Shown one piece after another: positions 1 to 5,229 of a stretch of 6,661 nt of DNA (the first letter of the stretch is position 1; each line of letters starts with the position of its first letter). The position numbers were made by a program, and so were the translations under genes. Below the pieces are notes generated by a model. It was not told the DNA's origin. It did no database searches and worked only from the letters and a program-made list of their open reading frames with translations. The stretch is from an archaeon (GTDB lineage Archaea > Thermoplasmatota > Thermoplasmata > Methanomassiliicoccales > Methanomethylophilaceae): NCBI GenBank assembly GCA_024399225.1, contig JAKSHV010000062.1, positions 1 through 6,661 on the forward strand. Reading direction: 5' to 3'.

Positions 1-19
1 CAAAGTTAGAATAATCAAG

Positions 20-92
20 TGGACCCAGCCGGATTTGAACCGGCGACCTCCGCCGTGTGAAGGCGACGTCATAACCCCTAGACCATGAGTCC
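20..92 (-). tRNA. tRNA-Val (anticodon CAC)
   Basis: The reverse complement folds as a complete 73-nt cloverleaf. A 7-bp acceptor stem (GGACTCA with TGGGTCC, one G-T pair) is followed by a D arm with GTC/GAC pairing. The anticodon stem TCGCC/GGCGG holds loop TTCACAC, giving anticodon CAC (plus-strand bases 57-59). A 5-nt variable loop and the T arm GCCGG-TTCAAAT-CCGGC complete it. The discriminator base is A at position 20, and the following bases are CTTG, so CCA is not encoded and must be added after transcription. The gene reads valine GTG codons. No intron is seen. A TATA box lies about 26 bp upstream. Confidence 0.96.
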
Positions 93-113
93 GTACATTC
101 TGACAAAGCGTGG

Positions 114-121
114 CGATATAA
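114..121 (-). promoter_or_regulatory. Archaeal TATA box for tRNA-Val
   Basis: On the minus strand this reads TTTATATC, preceded by CGG in the BRE position. Its centre is about 26 bp upstream of the mature tRNA 5' end at 92, the usual archaeal spacing, so transcription would start at or very near the mature 5' end. It could be misread as a plus-strand promoter for the ALDH-like gene, but the 150-156 box fits that gene better. Confidence 0.7.
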
Positions 122-149
122 ACCGTTTATGGGATTTTCCAACGTTGTC

Positions 150-156
150 CTTATAA
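150..156 (+). promoter_or_regulatory. TATA box for the ALDH-like gene (leaderless)
   Basis: TTATAAG is centred about 27 bp upstream of the ATG at 180. That spacing predicts transcription initiation at or within a base or two of this ATG, so the mRNA would be leaderless. No Shine-Dalgarno sequence precedes the ATG (upstream bases are AATACCAGGAACC), which agrees. This box decides the choice of start codon. Confidence 0.6.
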
Positions 157-179
157 GATGTGCAGTAATACCAGGAACC

Positions 180-1565
180 ATGTCCGGCGAACCTGCATAT
201 GACGACGCCAAATTCGAAGAAGCCCTCCAGATGGTGCTCGACAAGAACAAGCACGATTATTCCGCAATGATCGGAGGAACCCACATCGCATCGGGAGTCG
301 ATATGCCTCTCGTCAGCCCCGTGGACAACACCATCATCTTCGGAACCCTCCAGGAACCCGAGAAGGGAACCGCCACCGTGGCCGCAGAGACCGCCAAGAA
401 GGTCTTCGAGACCTGGTCCAAGAGCTCCCAGGAGGAGAGGGGAAGGATCCTGTCCTTCGTCGTCAACGCAATGGGTACCAGAAGGTACTCCCTCGCAGCG
501 GAGATCGTCCTCAGCACCGGAATGACCCGCAAGGAGGCAATTGCAGAGGTAGATCGTTTCGTCGAGGTTCTCAAACAGGCTGCCGAGGACGCCGTCACCA
601 TCAAGGGCAAGCCCAAGGGAGTATGGGGAATCATCGCTCTCGCCAGTTCTCCCCTCGCATCACCCATGGGATATGCTGCAGCCGCTATCGCAGCCGGAAG
701 CACCGTCGTCATCATGCCCAGCGGTAACTGCCCCCAGCCTGTCTTCACAGTCTACGACCTCTTCGTTAAGGCAGGAATGCCCAACGGAGTGATCAACATC
801 GTCTCCGACCGTCTCGACCGCTACGTCACCGAGCTTTCCGACAACATGAACATCACCGGAATCGTCGCATCCGGATGCGGAAGGGGAATGGACGATCTCA
901 TGTTCCTCATGGTCGACGACGGACTCGACTTCATCAACGAGATCAAGGGAATGAACCCCATCGTCATCGCACACCCCTCCGACATCAAGAAGGCCGCCGC
1001 AGACGTTCTCGATTCCGCGTTCCGCTATTGCGGACAGCACCTTTACTCCACTTCCAAGGTCATCATCCTCGCAGACGACGAGAGGGATTTCACCCGTGCA
1101 CTTGTCGAGCAGGCCAAAGACCTCAACATCAACGATCCTTGGGAATCCGACACCTTCTGCGGACCTCTCATGTCCGAGGATGCCGAGAACAGGTTCGACA
1201 AGCTGCTGACCCAGGAGGAGGCATTCCTGCTCCACGGAGGAAAGAGGGTCAAGAAGGAGTACACCATGAACGGAAGGTACTACACTCCCGCGATCTTCAC
1301 CAGCATGCCTGCAGAGGACGACACACTGTACGTCGACCAGGCACTACCCATCCTTTCCATCCACACCGTTGCAACCCTCGATGACATCATCGCAGACCTT
1401 GACGAGACCGACAAGGGACTCGCCGTCGGAATCATGTCCAGGGACAACACCGTCATCAACCTCGTGAAAGAGGCCGTCGGTGACGATGTGCAGGTGTTCA
1501 TCAACAAGAGCAGCCTCACCCTCAAGCCTGCAATGAAGGCCGAGATGAGGAACTTCCTCAAGTGA
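180..1565 (+). CDS. ALDH-superfamily protein lacking the catalytic cysteine (probable pseudoenzyme)
   Basis: The protein is 461 aa from ATG 180, usual for an aldehyde dehydrogenase. The frame is open from ATG 129, but a TATA box at 150-156 lies inside that extension and points to 180. The ALDH fold is recognisable throughout: a helix around 60-95, a Rossmann segment around 150-185 (AAGSTVVIMPSG), the E-x-x-G-x-N-P motif at 254-260, AFRYCGQ at 280-286, and a C-terminal region ending in PAMKAEMRNF. Known ALDHs need a Cys 34 residues after the motif Glu (ALDH2 Glu268/Cys302). Here Glu254 is kept but residue 288 is Leu (CTT at 1041-1043). The oxyanion Asn of PWNFP is Ser156, the cofactor-binding Lys and Glu of KPSE are Met179 and Gly182, and the GST cofactor loop reads SGCGRG. 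A Cys lies four residues before the lost one, at 284. The frame is intact with family-like composition, so it is not a decayed gene. NAD(P)-dependent aldehyde oxidation is unlikely. A binding, regulatory or non-canonical role is inference. It converges on the radical SAM-like gene. Confidence 0.9.
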   Translation: MSGEPAYDDAKFEEALQMVLDKNKHDYSAMIGGTHIASGVDMPLVSPVDNTIIFGTLQEPEKGTATVAAETAKKVFETWSKSSQEERGRILSFVVNAMGTRRYSLAAEIVLSTGMTRKEAIAEVDRFVEVLKQAAEDAVTIKGKPKGVWGIIALASSPLASPMGYAAAAIAAGSTVVIMPSGNCPQPVFTVYDLFVKAGMPNGVINIVSDRLDRYVTELSDNMNITGIVASGCGRGMDDLMFLMVDDGLDFINEIKGMNPIVIAHPSDIKKAAADVLDSAFRYCGQHLYSTSKVIILADDERDFTRALVEQAKDLNINDPWESDTFCGPLMSEDAENRFDKLLTQEEAFLLHGGKRVKKEYTMNGRYYTPAIFTSMPAEDDTLYVDQALPILSIHTVATLDDIIADLDETDKGLAVGIMSRDNTVINLVKEAVGDDVQVFINKSSLTLKPAMKAEMRNFLK

Positions 1566-1580
1566 TGCTTCAAGGCAATT

Positions 1581-2243
1581 TCAGAAACCTTTTACCTCAA
1601 CCTTCTTAACAAACTTCTTGGCCGAGGCGACGAACTCGAGCACTTCCTTCTTCTTGAATTCCTTGAGTGCTGGGTCATTGGATTTTGTGATGTCGAATCT
1701 GACTATGGAGACCTGCCCTTTTCCTTTGACGAGTCTGCAGATCGATTCGACTGTCTGTTTGTCAGTAATCCCGGGGACGGCCATTATGGCGACCTCGTAT
1801 TCGATCCCGGAGTCGCTGAGGATGTCAATGGAACGTCTCAGTTCGGGGCCGAATTGTTCCACATTGTCGGGTGACGAGCACACCTTGACACAAACCTTGT
1901 CGACCATACAGGCGCCGACCATGTCGTCGAGGGCATCCGGACAGGTGCCTTCGGTGTTGAGAATAATGGGTAATTTGAGAGCTTTCAGTTTCTTCAGGAA
2001 CTGATACAGGTCCTTCTGCAGGAGAGGTTCCCCTCCGTTTAGGGATACGGCTTCAAGATTGCTCTTGCCTGCAGCGATGAAATCGAGGACCTCCGACTCA
2101 TTTATGGTCGGCCCGTCCTCCTCGAAAAGGTCTATAGGGGAGAGGAAAGGGGAGCGCAGTGCGCTTCCCCTGACCTCGATGACACAGGAATTTTTCCCTT
2201 TCCATTCGGAAAGGGAGGATCTGATGAAACGTCCGATCTTCAT
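1581..2243 (-). CDS. NrdG/PflA-like radical SAM homologue without cluster cysteines
   Basis: This 220-aa protein matches archaeal anaerobic ribonucleotide reductase activase-like radical SAM proteins in length and layout. The N-terminus follows the family pattern G-F-x-x-x-S-L-x-x-x-x-G-K, SLNGGEPLLQ at 67-76 matches the SAM-binding GGEP motif, NTEGTCP at 96-102 matches the DTNGS strand, and VPGITD at 157-162 matches the late VPG-x-x-T motif. The family's cluster motif is C-x3-C-x2-C, as in GCNFRCPYC. Here it reads GSALRSPFL, giving Ser27, Ser31 and Leu34 (codons at 2163-2165, 2151-2153 and 2142-2144). None of the three iron ligands remains, so a canonical radical SAM [4Fe-4S] cluster and reductive SAM cleavage are not expected. 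Remaining Cys residues (20, 101, 112, 118, 122, 169) do not form the motif. The C-terminus is Lys-rich. The ATG shares its A with the stop of the upstream ACT gene (TGATG), indicating coupled translation. It may have become a SAM-binding or regulatory protein; that is inference. Confidence 0.85.
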   Translation of the reverse strand: MKIGRFIRSSLSEWKGKNSCVIEVRGSALRSPFLSPIDLFEEDGPTINESEVLDFIAAGKSNLEAVSLNGGEPLLQKDLYQFLKKLKALKLPIILNTEGTCPDALDDMVGACMVDKVCVKVCSSPDNVEQFGPELRRSIDILSDSGIEYEVAIMAVPGITDKQTVESICRLVKGKGQVSIVRFDITKSNDPALKEFKKKEVLEFVASAKKFVKKVEVKGF

Positions 2244-3151
2244 CAGAGGCTCTGGATGTCCTTGAGCTCGAAGGTACCGTTCTGCTTGGAAAGGTGCTCG
2301 GGCAGTTTGGACTTGAGTTCCTCGATTCCGATCTTACTGTCCTTGAGGTCGGCGACGACTTCGATGTCCATGGTCTGATAGGAGATCATGACCTTGGTGA
2401 ACACGGAGATGAGGTTGATTCCGACCTCTGCGAGCATGGAGAGTGCGGAGTCGATGGATCCCATGCAGTCGGGGACGTTGAGGTTGATCTTCACGAGGTT
2501 GGTGTCGGGCTTGAAGAACACGATGGATACAAGCCAGGATCCAGGATCGAGGGTAACCTCGACCATCTGTCCGTCGACGTCGTTGAGGATGTCTCCGTAC
2601 TCGGTTCCGAAGTCGAAGCAGTCGTCCTTGAAGGTGACGGGTGCACCGTGCCTGAGCTCAGTCTTGAGGTTACCCATGTCGCTCTTCTCACGGAAGATCC
2701 TTCCGATGTTGGCAGGTTTGATGCTGATGTGGTTGATCTTGTCGACGGATGCGTCTCCGGCCTCTTTGAGCTCTTCGAACTTCTCCTTGATGAGTTCTCC
2801 CTCTCCTGCGAAGTTGAGGTCAGCGAGGATGTTCCAGATGATGGTGGTGTCGGAGATTCCGGTCAGGGAGACGGAGTTGAGGATCCTAATCTTCTGGTCG
2901 GTGAGGAATTTGGCGGACTGAACGGTGGATCCGGGCAGGTCCTCGGCGTAGACGGTGATCTGTGCGAGGGTGCGGAAGTTCTCCTGAGGGTAGGCGGAGA
3001 GGATGAGTTCGTACCTCTTGGGTCCTGCCTCGGGGTATTTGAAGAGGGTGCTGTAGATGCATCCTCCGTCGACGATACCCATACTGTCGGAAAGCCAATT
3101 GTCAAGTTTGATCTTGTTTCCTTCGATCTTGGTGAAATCCCAGCTCTTCAA
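2243..3151 (-). CDS. Two-ACT-like-domain protein of unknown function (TTG start)
   Basis: The protein is 302 aa. Two segments look like ACT-type regulatory domains, which usually bind amino acids or other small ligands and often dimerise. The first is around residues 62-130 (TLAQITVYAEDLPGS, then a helix and the strand IRILNSVSLTG). The second is around 208-288 (VKINLNVPDCMGSIDSALSML, then GINLISVFTKV). The pattern is a beta strand, a D/P-x-x-GS turn, a helix, and a GI-x-I/L strand. The linker (about 135-205) has no motif I recognise. No catalytic domain, signal peptide or membrane segment is seen. Translation must begin at TTG: an in-frame TAG lies two codons upstream, and AGGAG sits 8 nt before the TTG. 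The gene is 44 bp downstream of the zinc-ribbon gene and overlaps the radical SAM-like gene by one base, so the two downstream proteins are probably co-expressed. It may be a ligand sensor for its partner; the ligand is unknown. Confidence 0.85.
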   Translation of the reverse strand: MKSWDFTKIEGNKIKLDNWLSDSMGIVDGGCIYSTLFKYPEAGPKRYELILSAYPQENFRTLAQITVYAEDLPGSTVQSAKFLTDQKIRILNSVSLTGISDTTIIWNILADLNFAGEGELIKEKFEELKEAGDASVDKINHISIKPANIGRIFREKSDMGNLKTELRHGAPVTFKDDCFDFGTEYGDILNDVDGQMVEVTLDPGSWLVSIVFFKPDTNLVKINLNVPDCMGSIDSALSMLAEVGINLISVFTKVMISYQTMDIEVVADLKDSKIGIEELKSKLPEHLSKQNGTFELKDIQSL

Positions 3152-3159
3152 AGTCTAGT

Positions 3160-3164
3160 CTCCT
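3160..3164 (-). promoter_or_regulatory. Shine-Dalgarno sequence fixing a TTG start
   Basis: The minus strand reads AGGAG, followed by 8 bases (ACTAGACT) and then TTG at 3151-3149. An in-frame TAG lies within that spacer, so no start further upstream is possible. This makes the TTG initiation codon convincing. Confidence 0.75.
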
Positions 3165-3195
3165 GTGTGAAATTGTGAGTGTATCTCCGTTACAG

Positions 3196-3864
3196 TCAAA
3201 TATCTTTCTTGTCGGGATATTTGGGAGTGGAGAATGATTTGGTCCAAAGGGGGTCCGAATGGTTCTCTCCGCGGATGTCCGCCTCGAGATTGGGGATGCT
3301 TCCGGCCATGTCCTTTGAATTTATGACCTGGTCTATGAGCTCCTTGGAGTTCTGTGCCCTCTGGGGGAAGTTGGTTCCTTCGAGAGCCTCCTTGATGAGT
3401 CTCTCCGCACTTCTGAGGAGGGATGCCGCCTTCTTCAGTTTCCTGATGCGCATCTCCTCATCGGACACGTCTGCGGATGTACGCAGGAATGCGTATTTTC
3501 CGGGAGCCATCACATTCTTTCCCACACTGTACGGACATACGGTGCAGTTGCGTCTGATCTCGGTCTGTTCGCCGGTCAGGGTGTTGTTGATGATGGCGGA
3601 CATTCCGTTTCCGCATACCGGGCATACATCGGGAAGGAACTTGCGGTCGGTTTCGCGGTACTCGATCTCGAGTTTCACGATTCCGGACGATACCGCGATC
3701 TTCCTGATACGTGCGGTGCTCACGCGTACCGATGGATCGGTGTTCCTCAGTTCCTTGAGGACAAGACGCGAAAGCTCGGCCTGGCTCTCTACGCGGGGCC
3801 TTGTTATCATGACCTTGCGTACCGCCTCTGCCACGGTTTTCTCGTCTGCGTAGTTGCGTGTCAC
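3196..3864 (-). CDS. Putative HTH/zinc-ribbon protein of unknown function
   Basis: The protein is 222 aa, starting at GTG (3864-3862). An in-frame TGA lies three codons upstream, so this is the first possible start. Residues 8-65 are helical and basic (AEAVRKVMI, QAELSRLVLKEL, STARIRKIAVSSGIV) and resemble a winged-helix or HTH arrangement. A zinc ribbon follows, with Cys81-x2-Cys84 and Cys107-x2-Cys110. Residues 134-162 form a charged helix, possibly a coiled coil (EEMRIRKLKKAASLLRSAERL). The C-terminus is polar and low in hydrophobics. There is no signal peptide or membrane helix, so it is cytoplasmic. DNA or RNA binding is suggested by the helices plus zinc ribbon, but I do not recognise a named family. 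A TATA box about 26 bp before the GTG implies a leaderless mRNA. It heads a same-strand run with the ACT and radical SAM-like genes. Confidence 0.85.
   Translation of the reverse strand: MTRNYADEKTVAEAVRKVMITRPRVESQAELSRLVLKELRNTDPSVRVSTARIRKIAVSSGIVKLEIEYRETDRKFLPDVCPVCGNGMSAIINNTLTGEQTEIRRNCTVCPYSVGKNVMAPGKYAFLRTSADVSDEEMRIRKLKKAASLLRSAERLIKEALEGTNFPQRAQNSKELIDQVINSKDMAGSIPNLEADIRGENHSDPLWTKSFSTPKYPDKKDI
3198..3204 (-). promoter_or_regulatory. Possible weak TATA box for the ACT gene
   Basis: GATATTT on the minus strand overlaps the last codons of the zinc-ribbon gene. It would place transcription start near 3175, with a leader of about 24 nt containing the AGGAG. A leader with a Shine-Dalgarno sequence fits a separate promoter, but read-through from the upstream gene is equally possible. 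The match to the consensus is poor. Confidence 0.3.
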
Positions 3865-3885
3865 AGACGGTCATCTGTTAACGCC

Positions 3886-3893
3886 GATATAAG
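3886..3893 (-). promoter_or_regulatory. TATA box for the zinc-ribbon gene (leaderless)
   Basis: The minus strand reads CTTATATC, centred about 26 bp upstream of the GTG at 3864. Initiation would therefore fall on or next to the start codon. No Shine-Dalgarno sequence is present immediately before the GTG. Confidence 0.65.
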
Positions 3894-3922
3894 CCCTCGG
3901 AACGTCTTGAAAAATAGAGTCA

Positions 3923-3929
3923 TTTATTA
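3923..3929 (+). promoter_or_regulatory. TATA-like box for tRNA-Leu
   Basis: TTTATTA is centred about 30 bp before the mature tRNA-Leu 5' end at 3956, with A-rich sequence (GAAAAATAG) just upstream. It predicts a start near 3952 and a leader of only a few bases. It is divergent from the zinc-ribbon promoter at 3886-3893. Confidence 0.5.
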
Positions 3930-3943
3930 GGCTGAAATGCTTT

Positions 3944-3957
3944 GCGGGTTTACCCGC
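3944..3957 (+). repeat. Perfect inverted repeat overlapping the tRNA-Leu 5' end
   Basis: GCGGG (3944-3948), loop TTTA, then CCCGC (3953-3957). The right arm includes the first two bases of the mature tRNA (GC at 3956-3957), and the left arm repeats the tRNA's own 5' sequence GCGGG. If the primary transcript begins upstream of 3944 this hairpin could compete with the acceptor stem. If it begins near 3952 the hairpin never forms in RNA. Confidence 0.6.
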
Positions 3958-4041
3958 GGGGGTAGTCGAGCTGGCCAAAGGCGCCGGACTTAAGATCCGG
4001 TCCGTAGAGGTTCAAGGGTTCGAATCCCTTCCCCCGCACCA
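3956..4041 (+). tRNA. tRNA-Leu (anticodon TAA) with encoded CCA
   Basis: This is a class II tRNA. The acceptor stem GCGGGGG pairs perfectly with CCCCCGC (4031-4037). The anticodon stem CCGGA/TCCGG holds loop CTTAAGA, with anticodon TAA at 3991-3993. A long variable arm (about 4001-4013) and the T arm AAGGG-TTCGAAT-CCCTT follow. The discriminator is A at 4038, followed by CCA at 4039-4041. It reads leucine TTA codons, and also TTG by wobble. No intron is seen. The final A directly adjoins the stop codon of the opposing larC, with no spacer. The tRNA-Val in this window has no encoded CCA. Confidence 0.97.
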
Positions 4042-5229
4042 TCATTCTTCGTCGAGATCGAATCTTATCCTGTTGCGGACTTCGTTCAGAGTGACATCGT
4101 TCTCGAATGCCGCACGGTTCACATCCTCATATTCGGGTTTCCATTTCCTGAGTCCGAATCCTTCGGAGACCTTGATCCTGATGTCACCGTACTCCGTGGT
4201 GCATTTCTCGAAGCGGGATGACATCGCATACCTCTCGCAGTCATGTATTCTGACACCTATGGTCGAGGTATGTGCCAGTATGAGTAGGGATAGCTCTTCT
4301 GCGTCTTGGGGTTTACTCAGACACGTGAGCTCGAATCCGGGCCTTCCCTTCTTCATGACGCATGGTGCGATGAATGCATCCAGGGCACCTTTCGTCAGGA
4401 GGAGTTCGATGATGTTGCCGATATCCTCGGAGGTCATGTCATCGATGTTGCATTTGATCTCCTTGATGATGGGGAGGTTGTTCTCGATCTCGCCCATGAA
4501 CGCCCTCAGCATATTGGCGGTCCTGAAGACCTTGGAACCGAGTCCGATGCCGAGTTTATCATACTGCATGGTCGGCATCTGTCCGAATTTGGTCACGAAA
4601 TGTTTGAGGATGGCGGCGCCGGTCGGGGTGCAGAATTCACCCTCCTCGTCTCCAGCATAGACAGGCATACCTTTGACGATGGAGGCGGTAGCGGGTGCGG
4701 GAACGGGAAGAACCCCATGGGCACACCTGACCTGTCCGTAGCCCACGCGTATGGGAGAGGCAAGGACCTGTTCGGGTGCGAGTTTCTCGAAAAGCATGCA
4801 TGCGCCGACGATGTCCGCCACGGCGTCCAGGGCACCTACTTCGTGGAAATGAACAAGGTCGACAGGTTTTCCGTGTGCCTCCGATTCGGCCTGTGCTATG
4901 GTGCCGTAGATTTCGCAGGCATCCTTCTTGACCTTCTCGGACACATTGAGCGACATTATGATGTCGGTGATGTTGGAGAGGGTGTGGTGTTCGTGGTGAT
5001 GATGTTCATGGTGTTCATGGCCCTCTTCCACGCCGTTGATGCTGATGTGCACCTTGGTTCCACTGATACCGAAGACCTCTCCCTGCGCGATCGAGACCTT
5101 GATGTTGGGGATTCCTGCGGATCCGATCATCTTTTCGAAGTCGGAGGGTTTGTCGAGAAGTTCGGTGAGTGCACCGAGTATCATATCGCCGGATGCTCCG
5201 GCATTGCATTCAAGGTAGAGTGTCTTCAT
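4042..5229 (-). CDS. larC: LarC, nickel insertase for the NPN cofactor
   Basis: LarC is the CTP-dependent nickel chelatase that inserts Ni into pyridinium-3,5-bisthiocarboxylic acid mononucleotide, the last step of nickel-pincer nucleotide (NPN) synthesis. The 395-aa protein has the family N-terminus (LYLECNAGASGDMILGAL), a histidine-rich stretch with nine His between 71 and 82 that probably binds nickel, FHEVGALDAVADIVG at 128-142, CTPTGAAIL at 200-208, and a C-terminal domain with NIDDMTSE at 261-268. It is encoded in one uninterrupted frame. In Lactiplantibacillus plantarum, full-length LarC requires a programmed frameshift between larC1 and larC2. Its ATG overlaps the larB stop by four bases (ATGA), with GGAG 9 nt upstream of the ATG inside larB. 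It is the last gene of the larE-larB-larC operon, and its stop codon abuts tRNA-Leu. Cytoplasmic. Confidence 0.95.
   Translation of the reverse strand: MKTLYLECNAGASGDMILGALTELLDKPSDFEKMIGSAGIPNIKVSIAQGEVFGISGTKVHISINGVEEGHEHHEHHHHEHHTLSNITDIIMSLNVSEKVKKDACEIYGTIAQAESEAHGKPVDLVHFHEVGALDAVADIVGACMLFEKLAPEQVLASPIRVGYGQVRCAHGVLPVPAPATASIVKGMPVYAGDEEGEFCTPTGAAILKHFVTKFGQMPTMQYDKLGIGLGSKVFRTANMLRAFMGEIENNLPIIKEIKCNIDDMTSEDIGNIIELLLTKGALDAFIAPCVMKKGRPGFELTCLSKPQDAEELSLLILAHTSTIGVRIHDCERYAMSSRFEKCTTEYGDIRIKVSEGFGLRKWKPEYEDVNRAAFENDVTLNEVRNRIRFDLDEE

Noticed and set aside
129..179. N-terminal 17-residue extension of the ALDH-like protein from ATG 129
   Set aside because: A TATA box at 150-156 lies inside the extension, 27 bp before ATG 180. 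The extra residues are hydrophobic and Cys-containing, unlike an ALDH N-terminus.
1566..1595. Possible terminator between the convergent ALDH-like and radical SAM-like genes
   Set aside because: There is only a TTTT run and no convincing stem-loop. The evidence is too weak to call.
2294..3178. Long open frame on the plus strand antisense to the ACT gene
   Set aside because: Its product is Gly/Val/Asp/Glu-rich low-complexity sequence, typical of the reverse frame of a GC-biased gene, and shows no recognisable motif.
3458..3874. ATG at 3874 as a start for the zinc-ribbon gene
   Set aside because: It is in a different frame from the Cys-containing protein and yields an Arg-rich shadow product. 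The TATA spacing and the in-frame TGA support GTG 3864.
4984..5018. Short tandem-looking repeats (GGTGATGATG, TGGTGTTCATGG)
   Set aside because: They are the coding consequence of the LarC His/Glu stretch, not a microsatellite, CRISPR or protein-binding array.
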